From assembly GCA_039029135.1 (NCBI GenBank), contig JBCCGT010000008.1, forward strand, positions 62,001-126,000: a stretch of 64,000 bases of DNA, given 5' to 3'. Made by a program: the position numbers and the translations under genes. The notes under the pieces are model-generated. The model saw only the letters and a program-made list of their open reading frames with translations, was not told the DNA's origin and searched no databases. Each line of letters starts with the position of its first letter. Position 1 is the first letter of the stretch. This stretch comes from JALZVT01 sp039029135. Its GTDB lineage: Bacteria > Pseudomonadota > Gammaproteobacteria > Pseudomonadales > Azotimanducaceae. Below are positions 8,944 to 17,636 of the stretch, in pieces.

Positions 8944-10218
8944 ATGCAGGCCGTCACCCAGCTGCCTCAGGACATCACCGCCGACACGCCGCGCGACGTC
9001 ATGCTGCGCCAGGCGCACGAGCTGCCGCTCGACCAGTACGACGTCAGCAACTGGCACCTGATGCAGCACGACGCCATCTGGCCCTACTTCGAGCGCCTGC
9101 GCCGCGAAGAGCCGGTGCACTACTGTGCCGACAGCCGCTACGGACCCTACTGGTCGATCACGAAGTTCGCCGACATCAAGGCGGTGGATTCGAATCACAA
9201 GGCGTTCTCGTCGGCCAGCGGCATCGGCATCATCGACGGCAGCATGGACTTCTCCGCGCCGCCGGAGTCGTTCATCGCCATGGATGAGCCGAAGCATGGC
9301 GTGCAGCGCAAGGCCGTCAGCCCGGTGGTCGCGCCGCGCAACCTCGCTCAGATGGAGTCCCTGATTCGCGAGCGCGCGGCCCGCATACTCGACGGTCTGC
9401 CGGTCGGCGAGACCTTCAACTGGGTCGAGCGCGTGTCTATCGAGCTGACGACGCAGATGCTGGCGACGCTGTTCGACTTTCCTTTCGAGGATCGCCGCAA
9501 GCTGACGCTTTGGTCAGATATGGCGACGCTGCCGGGACCGACCGCCGAAGAGCGCCGCAGCGAGCTGCTCGAGTGTCTGGGGACCTTCACTGAGCTGTGG
9601 CACCAGCGCGTCGATCAGGAGCCTAACTTCGACCTGATCTCGCTCTTGATCCACGGCGAAGACACGAAGAATATGGTCAACAACCCGATGGAGTATCTGG
9701 GCAACCTGCTGCTGCTGATCGTCGGCGGCAACGACACCACGCGTAACTCCATCTCCGGCGGCGTGCTGGCGCTGAACCAGTTTCCCGCCGAATACGACAA
9801 GCTGCGCGCGAATCCCGCGCTGATCCCGAACATGGTGTCCGAGATCATCCGCTGGCAGACGCCGCTGGCGTTCATGCGCCGCACGGCGCTGGAAGACACC
9901 GAGGTCGGCGGCAAGCTGATCAAGACCGGCGAGAAGGTCATCATGTGGTACGTCTCCGGCAATCGCGACGCCGAGAAGTTCGAGCGCGCGGACGAGCTGA
10001 TCATCGATCGCAAGGACGCGCGCAATCACGTGTCCTTCGGCTTCGGCATCCACCGCTGTATGGGCAACCGTCTCGCTGAGATGCAGCTGCGGGTGCTGTG
10101 GGAAGAGATCATGCAGCGCTTCGAACATGTCGAGGTGGTGGGTGAGCCGAAGCGCGTGCGGTCGAATTTCGTGCGCGGCTACGCCGAGTTGCCGGTGCGA
10201 CTGCACCCGTTAAGCTGA
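8944..10218 (+). CDS. cytochrome P450, CYP153-like (alkane/fatty-acid terminal hydroxylase type)
   Basis: A 424-residue soluble bacterial P450. Visible landmarks are the I-helix GGNDTT (261-266), the ExxR motif EIIR (300-303) followed by WQTPLAFMRR, and the haem loop FGFGIHRCMGNRLAE with ligand Cys372. The stretches LLLIVGGNDTTRNSISGGV, MWYVSGNRD and RVRSNFVRGY are characteristic of the CYP153 group, which hydroxylates alkyl chain ends using ferredoxin and ferredoxin reductase. No such redox partners are encoded beside it. It heads a plus-strand run with a CmcJ-like oxygenase 4 bases downstream and an SDR, and it diverges from a LysR regulator. The CYP153 assignment is from remembered family motifs. 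Confidence 0.92.
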   Translation: MQAVTQLPQDITADTPRDVMLRQAHELPLDQYDVSNWHLMQHDAIWPYFERLRREEPVHYCADSRYGPYWSITKFADIKAVDSNHKAFSSASGIGIIDGSMDFSAPPESFIAMDEPKHGVQRKAVSPVVAPRNLAQMESLIRERAARILDGLPVGETFNWVERVSIELTTQMLATLFDFPFEDRRKLTLWSDMATLPGPTAEERRSELLECLGTFTELWHQRVDQEPNFDLISLLIHGEDTKNMVNNPMEYLGNLLLLIVGGNDTTRNSISGGVLALNQFPAEYDKLRANPALIPNMVSEIIRWQTPLAFMRRTALEDTEVGGKLIKTGEKVIMWYVSGNRDAEKFERADELIIDRKDARNHVSFGFGIHRCMGNRLAEMQLRVLWEEIMQRFEHVEVVGEPKRVRSNFVRGYAELPVRLHPLS

Positions 10219-10222
10219 CTGG

Positions 10223-11206
10223 ATGTCAGCCAGCCGCCTCGACACACAGCCCCCGTCACGCGCGGGTGAGTTCAACTATCTTTCGGCCGAGACCGCCTCG
10301 TCGCTGTTTCGCAACGGCGAGGTGCTGACGCGACGCGATCTGGACGGTAGCGACGGCGGCGTGGTCGGCGTCTATCCCCGCAGCTACACGGTCGATGTGT
10401 TCGACGCGCGCGGCCTTATTGATGGCGAGCGCAAGTCGTGCGAACGCAACGGCTTTGAACTGATCGACGCGCACGCGCCGGCGGTCGAGTTCTTCGATCA
10501 CGACGACGTCATTCGCCGCTACTACCCGGACTGTGAGGCGCTCGTCGCGGCCTCGACCGGCGGCCGGGCTTTCGCGTTCGACCACAATCTGCGCTCGGCC
10601 CAGGGCAAGGCGAACAGCACTCGCATCGCCGGCGGCCAGACCGTGCAGGGTCCGGCCAAGATGGTGCACGGCGACTACACGCTGACGAGTGCACCGCAGC
10701 GTTTGCAGGACCTGTCCCGGCCGCCGGGACAGAACGACACGCTGCGCGGTGTGCTGGGCGATCGCGCGCTGATCTCGGCGCAAGCCGCCGAGACGGCGCT
10801 GGCCGCGGACGGCCGCTTCGCCATCATCAATGTCTGGCGCAGCATCGCGGCGGAGCCGGTGCAGTTGAATCCCCTGGCCATGTGCGACGGCCAAACCGTG
10901 GTGCCGGATGATCTGGTCACCTTCGAGATTCACTACGCCGATCGCATCGGCGAAAACTACTTCGCGAAACACGCGCCGGCGCACGCCTTTTTCTTTTTCC
11001 CGGAAATGACGCGCGGCGAGGTGCTGCTGTTGAAGCAGTGGGACTCTGCCGGCCCGCTGGCGCGCAGCGCCGGAGCTGTGGGCGACGCCAGCCCCGACGC
11101 GCCCTGCACCTTCAGCTTTCACAGCGCCTTCGACGATCCGAGCGTTGCGGACGACGCGCCCGATCGCCTGAGCATCGAGGTGCGCTGCCTCGTGCTGTAC
11201 GACTGA
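10223..11206 (+). CDS. CmcJ/NvfI-family oxygenase-like protein
   Basis: A 327-residue protein of the family that includes CmcJ and fungal NvfI/AsaB-like enzymes, distant relatives of Fe(II)/2-oxoglutarate oxygenases. The supporting stretches are INVWRSI (about 200), VQLNPLAMCDGQTV, HAFFFFPEMTRGEVLLLKQWDS (about 265) and CTFSFHSAFDDP. The conserved WR, LA-CD and HSAF blocks are in the expected order. It starts 4 bases after the P450 stop and abuts the SDR, so the three are almost certainly one transcript. It may modify a hydroxylated product of the P450. The exact chemistry is unknown. Confidence 0.8.
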   Translation: MSASRLDTQPPSRAGEFNYLSAETASSLFRNGEVLTRRDLDGSDGGVVGVYPRSYTVDVFDARGLIDGERKSCERNGFELIDAHAPAVEFFDHDDVIRRYYPDCEALVAASTGGRAFAFDHNLRSAQGKANSTRIAGGQTVQGPAKMVHGDYTLTSAPQRLQDLSRPPGQNDTLRGVLGDRALISAQAAETALAADGRFAIINVWRSIAAEPVQLNPLAMCDGQTVVPDDLVTFEIHYADRIGENYFAKHAPAHAFFFFPEMTRGEVLLLKQWDSAGPLARSAGAVGDASPDAPCTFSFHSAFDDPSVADDAPDRLSIEVRCLVLYD

Positions 11207-11207
11207 G

Positions 11208-11903
11208 ATGCCGACCGCGCTCGTCACCGGCGCGAACCGCGGCATCGGCGCCGCGATTGCCGAGACGCTCGCTGCAGGCGGCTACAAGCTGCTGCTGGTG
11301 GCGCGCGATGAGGCCCAGCTAAACGTCGTTCGCGAGCGCTGCGAGGCCCTCGGTGCGAATGCTGAGGTGGCGGCGGGGGACCTTACCGAGGCCGACTTTG
11401 TTGCGGAGCTCGAGCAGCAGGTCGCGCGGCGGCACGGGTCGATCGATGCGCTCGTTAACAACGCAGGTATCGCCCTCGGCGGACCTGTCGCGCAGGCCGA
11501 CGTCGAGGCTTGGCGCCGGCTGATGGACATCAACTTCCACGCGGCCGTCGCGCTCACGCGGGCGCTGCTGCCAGCGATGCTCGAACGCGGTACGGGCGCC
11601 GTCATCAACGTCTCGTCCATCAGCGGTCGACACACCGACGCGGGCAACACGATCTACGCGGCCTCGAAGCACGCGCTGAACGCATTCGGCGGCTGCCTGT
11701 TCGAAGAGGTGCGCGACGCGGGGATCAAGGTGTCGACGATCATGCCGGGTTTCGTTGCGACCGAACTCACCGAGGGGCTCGGCATGGACGGTGAACACAT
11801 GATCGCGGCCTCAGACGTGGCTGAGGCGGTCGCCTATGTGCTCGCCGCGTCGCCGCGCAGCTGCCCAACGGAAATCGTGCTGCGTCCGCAGCGCAGACCC
11901 TGA
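11208..11903 (+). CDS. short-chain dehydrogenase/reductase
   Basis: A 231-residue classical SDR that oxidises or reduces an alcohol/ketone with NAD(P). It carries the TGANRGIG cofactor motif (8-14), NNAG (84-87) and the catalytic Ser137, Tyr150 and Lys154 (YAASK). The start codon lies one base after the stop of the CmcJ-like gene, indicating translational coupling. Its likely job is oxidation of an alcohol made by the upstream oxygenases; that is inference from context. Confidence 0.92.
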   Translation: MPTALVTGANRGIGAAIAETLAAGGYKLLLVARDEAQLNVVRERCEALGANAEVAAGDLTEADFVAELEQQVARRHGSIDALVNNAGIALGGPVAQADVEAWRRLMDINFHAAVALTRALLPAMLERGTGAVINVSSISGRHTDAGNTIYAASKHALNAFGGCLFEEVRDAGIKVSTIMPGFVATELTEGLGMDGEHMIAASDVAEAVAYVLAASPRSCPTEIVLRPQRRP

Positions 11904-11954
11904 GCAGACGCCTGCAGTACACTGCGCTGGTCGATCAACGCTCAAGGGGGAGTC

Positions 11955-12596
11955 ATGCAGGTCTACGCCGATCCGATCACGGTCAACTGTCGCAAGGTGC
12001 TGGCGGGTCTCGAGTTTCTGGACATCGAGTATCAGCTCGAACCCGTGAACTACATGGCCGGCGAGCACGCGCAGGAACCCTATCTGACGCTCAACCCGAA
12101 CGCGTCGCTGCCCGCGCTCAAGGACGGCGACTTCGTGCTCTGGGAATCGAACGCGATTCTGCAGTACGCGGCGGACAAGGCGGGCCGCGACGCGCAGTAC
12201 CCCCGCGAGCCGCAGGCGCGCGCCGACGTCAATCGCTGGCTGCTGTGGGAGAGCTCCGCCTGGTTCCCAAGCTGTTACACCTATCTCGTCGAAAACTGCG
12301 TCAAACCCATGATGGGGGGCGCTGCCGACGCGGAGGTTCTCGCGGCAGAGGCCGTACGTTTTCACAAGCTGGCCGGCATTCTCGACGCGCGTCTGCGCGA
12401 GCAGGCTTGGCTGTGCGGCGCCGCGCCGACCATCGCCGACATCGCGGTCGCGGCGCCGATGCACGTGCACGGTCCGGCCGGGCTGCTGCTCGACGATTAC
12501 CCGAACCTGCGCCGCTGGATGAGCGACAACGTCGAGGCGCTGCCGGCGTGGCAGGCGACGGCCGGGCCCGTCGATGCCGCGTTTAGCGCGGGCTAG
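11955..12596 (+). CDS. glutathione S-transferase
   Basis: A 213-residue cytosolic GST-fold protein. The thioredoxin-like N-terminal domain has VNCRKVLAGLEFLDIEY, the cis-proline region NASLPALKDGDFVLWESNAIL (Pro after SL, and the glutathione-binding ES pair), and then an all-helical C-terminal domain. A strong ribosome site (GGGGAG) precedes the ATG. The gene continues the P450-oxygenase-SDR run with a 51-base gap, which suggests conjugation or detoxification of a reactive, possibly halogenated or epoxidised, intermediate. The substrate is unknown. Confidence 0.9.
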   Translation: MQVYADPITVNCRKVLAGLEFLDIEYQLEPVNYMAGEHAQEPYLTLNPNASLPALKDGDFVLWESNAILQYAADKAGRDAQYPREPQARADVNRWLLWESSAWFPSCYTYLVENCVKPMMGGAADAEVLAAEAVRFHKLAGILDARLREQAWLCGAAPTIADIAVAAPMHVHGPAGLLLDDYPNLRRWMSDNVEALPAWQATAGPVDAAFSAG

Positions 12597-12602
12597 GGAC
12601 GC

Positions 12603-13700
12603 GTGACAACCGCGCACGAACGCACGCCGACCGGTCGGCTGCGCGCGCGCGGGCTGGGCATCGATTTTCAGGGCACGCCCGGACCCCTAAACGCCATTAC
12701 CGACGTCGCCGGCGTCAGCGTGGGCTATACGACGCTGATCAGCGGCGCGGACGTGCGCACCGGCGTGACTGCGATACTGCCGCGCCCGATTCAGGGACAG
12801 CCGGCGCCGGTCTGGGCGGGTGGCCACAGCCTGAACGGCAACGGCGAGCTCACCGGTCTGATCTGGATGGACGAGGCCGGGCGCTGCGATGGCCCGATCA
12901 CCATTACCAACAGCAACTCGCTGGGCACCGCGCGCGATGCGTCTATTCGCTGGCTGCGCGATCGCCTCGACAATCGCGACCCCTGGGTGCTGCCGGTTGC
13001 CGGCGAGACCTACGACGGCTACCTCAACGACATCAACGGCTTTCACGTCAAGGAGGCCCATGTCCTCAGCGCCCTGGACGCGGCGGCCGGCGGATCGATC
13101 GACGAGGGCAGCGTGGGTGGCGGCACCGGCATGATCTGCTACGGCTGGAAGGGCGGGTCGGGTACCGCATCGCGCCGGCTGCGTTTCGACGACAGCGACG
13201 TCACCATCGGCGCGTTCGTGCAGGCCAACTTCGGGCGCCCGCAGCAGCTGACGATCGCCGGCGTGCCGGTCGGGCGGATACTCAGTGAGGATCCCGGGCC
13301 GCCCGAGCGCGGCTCGATCATCGCGGTGATCGCGACCGATGCGCCGCTGCTGCCGCATCAGCTGCGGCGCATCGCGCGACGCGTTGGCCTCGGCATGGGG
13401 CGTTCGGGGGCTGTCTCGGGTCACGGCTCGGGCGATATCTTCATGGCCTTCAGCACCGCGAACGCGGATGCCCATCAGGAGGCCGTGCGGCTGTCGTCGA
13501 TGCGCTTTATCCCCAACGAGCATCTCGACCCGCTGTTCACCGCCGTCGTCGAGGCGACCGACGAGGCGATCGTCAACGCGCTGATCGCCAACGAGGACAT
13601 GACGGGCCGCGACGGCCACCACGTTGCCGCGCTGCCGCACGATCGGGTCGTCGAGATACTGCGCCAGCACGGCGCGCTGGCCGACGCGCTGGCCAAATAA
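12603..13700 (+). CDS. P1-family (DmpA-like) N-terminal nucleophile aminopeptidase
   Basis: A 365-residue peptidase-family S58/P1 protein with a GTG start. DmpA-type enzymes cleave themselves before a serine that then becomes the N-terminal nucleophile. Here the site is Gly237-Ser238 in ERGSIIAVIATDAPLLP. Other family blocks are TDVAGVSVGYTTL (33-45), WAGGHSLNGNGEL (71-83), GSVGGGTGM (169-177) and GHGSGDIFMAFST (273-285). These enzymes act on small amides, D-amino-acid or beta-amino-acid peptides. The GTG lies 6 bases after the GST stop and the ribokinase start follows closely, so the genes are probably co-transcribed. The substrate is not predictable. Confidence 0.9.
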   Translation: MTTAHERTPTGRLRARGLGIDFQGTPGPLNAITDVAGVSVGYTTLISGADVRTGVTAILPRPIQGQPAPVWAGGHSLNGNGELTGLIWMDEAGRCDGPITITNSNSLGTARDASIRWLRDRLDNRDPWVLPVAGETYDGYLNDINGFHVKEAHVLSALDAAAGGSIDEGSVGGGTGMICYGWKGGSGTASRRLRFDDSDVTIGAFVQANFGRPQQLTIAGVPVGRILSEDPGPPERGSIIAVIATDAPLLPHQLRRIARRVGLGMGRSGAVSGHGSGDIFMAFSTANADAHQEAVRLSSMRFIPNEHLDPLFTAVVEATDEAIVNALIANEDMTGRDGHHVAALPHDRVVEILRQHGALADALAK

Positions 13701-13710
13701 GGAGACGGGT

Positions 13711-14655
13711 GTGGGCACAGACGTTCTGGTGTTGGGTTCCATCAACATGGACATCGTGGCGCGCGCCGCGACCATTCCGAGTCCAGGCGAGACGCTGGCG
13801 GGATCAACGCTCGAGTACTTTCCCGGCGGCAAGGGCGCCAATCAGGCGGTCGCGGCCCGCCGCGCCGGCGCGCCCACCCGCCTGATCGGCTGTCTAGGCG
13901 AGGACGGTTTCGGCGCCCAGCTCCGAGGTTTTCTAGATGGTGCCGAGGTCGACACCGCGCTCGTGCGTGACGTACAGGGACCTTCTGGCGTGGCGCTGAT
14001 CGTGGTCGCCGATTCTGGCGAGAACAGCATCGTCGTCGTGCCCGGCGCGAACGCGCTTGCGGCGGCCGATCAGGCGAACGCTGACGCGTTCGCTTCCGCG
14101 GCCGTCGGCATCGCACAGTTCGAAGTACCCGTGGCCAGCATCGAGGCGTTCTTCGCGCGCTGTCAGCAGGCCGGCGTCCTCACGGTGCTGAACACTGCAC
14201 CGGCGATCGATGAGCCGGGCGACTGTCTGGATCTGGCGGACGTCCTGGTGCTGAACGAAACCGAGCTCGCAAAGTACTCGGGCGCTGTGCTGCATGACGA
14301 TACCGCGAAGGCGGAGATCGTCGCCGCCGCGCGCGATGTGCGCAGCGCGCCGACCCAGATCGTCATCGTCACCCTAGGCGCTCGCGGCGTGGTCGCGGTC
14401 GCGGCGGATACCGTCACCGAAGTCGCCGGCCGCGCGGTCGAGGCCGTGGACACGACCGGCGCGGGCGACTGTTTTGTCGGCTACCTGGCGGCGGGTCTTC
14501 GCGCCGCACCGCCTGCCGGCCCGGGCGAACGGGCGCTGACCGAGGCGCTGACCGCGGCGCTGCGCCAGGCCAATCTGGCGGCGTCGCTGTGCGTGCAGTC
14601 GCCGGGCGCGGCGCCGTCGATACCGTCTGTCGCGGACCTGCCCGCGGCACCCTGA
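13711..14655 (+). CDS. rbsK: ribokinase-like PfkB-family sugar kinase
   Basis: A 314-residue PfkB kinase that phosphorylates a sugar, probably ribose, with ATP. The GTG at 13711 is chosen because GGAG lies 6 bases upstream and it begins the conserved LVLGSINMD strand; a longer frame from 13624 would overlap the peptidase. Signatures are FPGGKGANQAVAARR (substrate-binding GG motif), NETEL, and TTGAGDCFVGYLAAG with the catalytic aspartate. It is the last gene of the plus-strand run. No ribose transporter is nearby, so other pentoses or nucleoside-derived sugars remain possible. Confidence 0.9.
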   Translation: MGTDVLVLGSINMDIVARAATIPSPGETLAGSTLEYFPGGKGANQAVAARRAGAPTRLIGCLGEDGFGAQLRGFLDGAEVDTALVRDVQGPSGVALIVVADSGENSIVVVPGANALAAADQANADAFASAAVGIAQFEVPVASIEAFFARCQQAGVLTVLNTAPAIDEPGDCLDLADVLVLNETELAKYSGAVLHDDTAKAEIVAAARDVRSAPTQIVIVTLGARGVVAVAADTVTEVAGRAVEAVDTTGAGDCFVGYLAAGLRAAPPAGPGERALTEALTAALRQANLAASLCVQSPGAAPSIPSVADLPAAP

Positions 14656-14663
14656 GCGCGCAG

Positions 14664-14691
14664 ATCGCCAGGCTGCGACGCGGCTGGCGAT
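14664..14691. terminator. hairpin between convergent genes, possible bidirectional terminator
   Basis: Arms ATCGCCAG (14664-14671) and CTGGCGAT (14684-14691) are perfectly complementary around a 12-base loop. They fall in the 45-base gap between the converging ribokinase and dehalogenase genes. No T-tract follows on either side, so this is not a canonical intrinsic terminator. The call rests on position and pairing. Confidence 0.4.
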
Positions 14692-14700
14692 TCGCATCCG

Positions 14701-16812
14701 CTAGTCGGCGTGGCCGGCGGCTGTTCTGTCGAGCGAGTTAACCGGCGAATAGTGTGCGGGTGCGCCGCGGCCGCTCGCGCGTCGCGCCAGCGCCGCGTGC
14801 ACCGACTCGATTTTAACCGCCCTGGCTACCGCGTCCTTGTGATCGGCGGACCAGGCCTCCTGCGCGTCGGGCGGCGGCATATCGTCGGCGTTGTAGTAGC
14901 CGACAGGCGACTTGACCCCAGTGGTGTCAGCGTCGAGGCTCAGGTCGCGCTCGTTGGTGGCGCGCGGTTTGCGAACCTTGCCGTCCACGATCTCTAAATC
15001 CTGCCACCAGCGTTTGACGGGATTGCGGGTGCCGAAGCCGAGGCGATCGTCCAGCCAGACGGCGATGGGCACCATCACCGGCTTCAGGAAGCGCGCGTGC
15101 ACACCCAGCCAGGTCCCGACGCGATGCAGCAGCGAGCCGTCCGCGGTCGTTACCTTGTTGAGCGGACAGGTCTTCATGCAGCGACCGCAGGCCGATCCTT
15201 TCGAATTGGTAACGCGGTAGCGCGTGCAGCGTTCGACGTCGGGCTTCCAGATCTCGTAGCCGTTGAACATCACCTTGTCGCCGAAGGGAATCGCGTTCAC
15301 CGGACACTCCCGCGCGCACTTCAGGCAGTGGCTGCAAAAATACTGCAGGCCGAAGTCGATGGGCTTGTCGGCCACCAGTGGCAGGTCGGTCGTCAGCACC
15401 ACCGACTTCATGCGCGGACCAAGAAACGGATTCAGGACGAGTTCGCCGATCCGGGCGAGTTCGCCGAGTCCCGCGAGCAGCACCAGCGGAATTTGCAGCA
15501 CCTCGCTGTCGGCGTTGGTCTGGGGTCGCGCGCCGATGCCGCGGCGCCGCAGGAACGACGCCATGATGCCCGCGATTTCCGCGCCGCGAATGTAGCCGCG
15601 CATCGACTGACAGCCAGAGATCCAATCGTCGCCGCTGGCCCCTTCCATGGTGTCGTAGCCCTGGTCGATCAGCATGACCACGGCGTAGCGATGCTGGGGC
15701 TCGATTGCGCTGCCATCCGCGCGATGGGAATACCACGCGTGCTCCGGAATCTCGCAGATGCCCACCAGATCGGCGCCGAGATGGTAGGCCAGACTTTTGA
15801 TCGCGCGACTGTTTGCTTCTGGATCTGCAAGGCTCTGGTCTCGCGCGGGGGCCGGTTCACCGTCCTGGTGAGGCACCATCGACCGCAGCACGGGCATCAT
15901 GCCGTGCGTGACGGGATGCTTGAACGCGAATCGTGCGACCTCGCGCTGCGCCTTGGCGCCCAGGTCGCCGCTGCGCGCGCGCATGAAAAATTCGGCGCGC
16001 TTTGGTACCCGAGGCACTTCGTCGTCGAAGATCAGTGTGGTCGGTCGCTCGATGCGTTTGACCTGTTCCATCGGAAAACGCGACAGGTGCGACGCGCGCC
16101 GGGCGCGGCGCCTGCGTTCGCGCCCGGACGTGGCGCCGTTGATGCCGAACCAGTTGCGCAGCGCGTTAACGCGCGCGCCGGGTGCCAGCGGTTGATCGGC
16201 CTTGATAGCATAGTCGGTCGTAACGGCGACGATCTCGAAGTGAGCGTCCAGAAACGGATTCGTGAGGCGGGTACCGTCGCGTACGGCGACGCCGGCGCGT
16301 ACCGCGAGTGCGTGCAGATCCCTGTCCGTGTTTCCTGCCCAGTGGGCGCGCGCGGCGAAGCCGTAGGCGCGGATGTGCCCGGCAATCGACGTGACGATCT
16401 CGACGCCGCGCATGCGCGCGATGGTCGCCTCGGCGCCGTCGATCCAGCGCGCCGCCAGGTTGTCGTGCTCGATGGGCAGACCCCAGGCGACCAGCGCGAC
16501 CACCGCAAAACCGTCCTCCAGTTCGCAGACGCCGACCTGCTGCGCATCGAAATAGTAGGCGGCGCCTTTGATCTCGTTGGTTCGCACGTCCAGGTCGGCG
16601 CTGATCGCGTCAGACTTGTCCGCGATCGCGCCGGTCGCGAAAGGCGCGAAGTAGGCGATGTATTCTTCCGCCGCCGCGGCCAGATCACCCCGTGCGGCTG
16701 GAGTGGTGGTGATGGTTTCCTCGTGAGCGACGACGTTGGCCCGCGGCAATGCTTCCAGCGGGTAGGTGCCGAGCGGGACGGCCCGGCGGTGGCCGCGATC
16801 GCGAATCAGCAT
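14701..16812 (-). CDS. catabolic (NpRdhA-like) corrinoid reductive dehalogenase
   Basis: A 703-residue cytoplasmic reductive dehalogenase of the respiration-independent type. These enzymes remove halogen from organohalides using cobalamin and two [4Fe-4S] clusters. Length and architecture fit: a degenerate N-terminal cobalamin-domain copy (about 50-230), a catalytic domain (about 290-490) and a ferredoxin-like tail. Cluster cysteines are C493, C496, C499, C503 and C529, C542, C545, C549. No Tat signal is visible, as expected for the catabolic class. Tyr407, Lys469 and Arg533 each sit 19 residues before the Nitratireductor NpRdhA catalytic Tyr426, Lys488 and Arg552 (numbers from memory). It lies 7 bases downstream of a membrane-anchored protein gene. 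An external electron donor is needed, since no reductase domain is fused. Confidence 0.88.
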   Translation of the reverse strand: MLIRDRGHRRAVPLGTYPLEALPRANVVAHEETITTTPAARGDLAAAAEEYIAYFAPFATGAIADKSDAISADLDVRTNEIKGAAYYFDAQQVGVCELEDGFAVVALVAWGLPIEHDNLAARWIDGAEATIARMRGVEIVTSIAGHIRAYGFAARAHWAGNTDRDLHALAVRAGVAVRDGTRLTNPFLDAHFEIVAVTTDYAIKADQPLAPGARVNALRNWFGINGATSGRERRRRARRASHLSRFPMEQVKRIERPTTLIFDDEVPRVPKRAEFFMRARSGDLGAKAQREVARFAFKHPVTHGMMPVLRSMVPHQDGEPAPARDQSLADPEANSRAIKSLAYHLGADLVGICEIPEHAWYSHRADGSAIEPQHRYAVVMLIDQGYDTMEGASGDDWISGCQSMRGYIRGAEIAGIMASFLRRRGIGARPQTNADSEVLQIPLVLLAGLGELARIGELVLNPFLGPRMKSVVLTTDLPLVADKPIDFGLQYFCSHCLKCARECPVNAIPFGDKVMFNGYEIWKPDVERCTRYRVTNSKGSACGRCMKTCPLNKVTTADGSLLHRVGTWLGVHARFLKPVMVPIAVWLDDRLGFGTRNPVKRWWQDLEIVDGKVRKPRATNERDLSLDADTTGVKSPVGYYNADDMPPPDAQEAWSADHKDAVARAVKIESVHAALARRASGRGAPAHYSPVNSLDRTAAGHAD

Positions 16813-16819
16813 GGCGGGC

Positions 16820-17518
16820 TCAGCCCCACAGACTGATGCGTCGGCCGCGGGGCGCGGGGATGCGGTGGCCCTCGGGCAGCCGACAGATGCGGCGCATGCG
16901 CGTCACGCTGCCGTCCGCATACTCCCAGATCAGGTCGTCGCCGTCCGGGTAACGACGCACCACGCGCGGCCCCCAGCCGAAGACGTGAAAGTCGAGCACG
17001 CCGTCGTTCCAGATCATGCTTGCCGACGTGCGGGGGCAGTGTTCGCTCGCACCGATCGTGAACAGCACGCTGCCTTCCGTGTCGTCGGTGTTCAGGCCCG
17101 CGCTGCTGTTGGGGCCGTAGTCGTGGATGATGCCGGCCGCCGTAACGACGACGCGCGTACCGCACTGTTCAACGCGCTCGACGTGACCGACCTTACCGCT
17201 CACGCCAAGCCAGAGGCCGCGGATGTCGGCGGCGCCGGGCGGCAGGGGCTCGGTGCAGGCGGCCAACACGGGCAGCGGGAAATGGTCGTAACCGCAGCCT
17301 GGCGTATTACCTTTGGGAATCTCTGCGGCAACCTTGCCGCTGCCGTCGAGGGCAGCAAGGTCGCAGTAGTCGATGGTCGACCCGTCGCCTGCGAGTACGG
17401 CAGGGTCGATGGTGAGCGGCGGGCGCGCTGAAAAGAACGCGAGCCAGAACGCAAAGGCGAGCAGGGCGAGCAGAATAAGAAGACCGCTCAAGATCCAGCG
17501 GGAAACGGTTCGCAGCAC
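16820..17518 (-). CDS. membrane-anchored protein of unknown function, upstream of the dehalogenase
   Basis: A 232-residue protein with one N-terminal hydrophobic segment (about 9-30, SGLLILLALLAFAFWLAFF) and the remainder apparently periplasmic. It has several cysteines, including CDLA, GCGYDH, CGTRV, CPRT and CRLPEG, some of which may form disulfides. It ends 7 bases before the dehalogenase start on the same strand, so the two are very probably co-transcribed. It does not look like the short three-helix RdhB anchor of respiratory dehalogenases. No family was recognised. Confidence 0.75.
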   Translation of the reverse strand: MLRTVSRWILSGLLILLALLAFAFWLAFFSARPPLTIDPAVLAGDGSTIDYCDLAALDGSGKVAAEIPKGNTPGCGYDHFPLPVLAACTEPLPPGAADIRGLWLGVSGKVGHVERVEQCGTRVVVTAAGIIHDYGPNSSAGLNTDDTEGSVLFTIGASEHCPRTSASMIWNDGVLDFHVFGWGPRVVRRYPDGDDLIWEYADGSVTRMRRICRLPEGHRIPAPRGRRISLWG

Positions 17519-17636
17519 GGCACTCCACCTGCAAGAAAACGACTAGCCACCGACATGAGGCGCGACGGTCAACGGATCGAGGCTAGCGTCCGGTATGATG
17601 CCGCGAGGAACACCGTTAACCAAGCAGGAGCAGCGT

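Noticed and set aside
15097..16836. 579-codon open frame opposite the reductive dehalogenase
   Set aside because: Antisense to a gene with intact Fe-S and catalytic motifs; no recognisable protein features.
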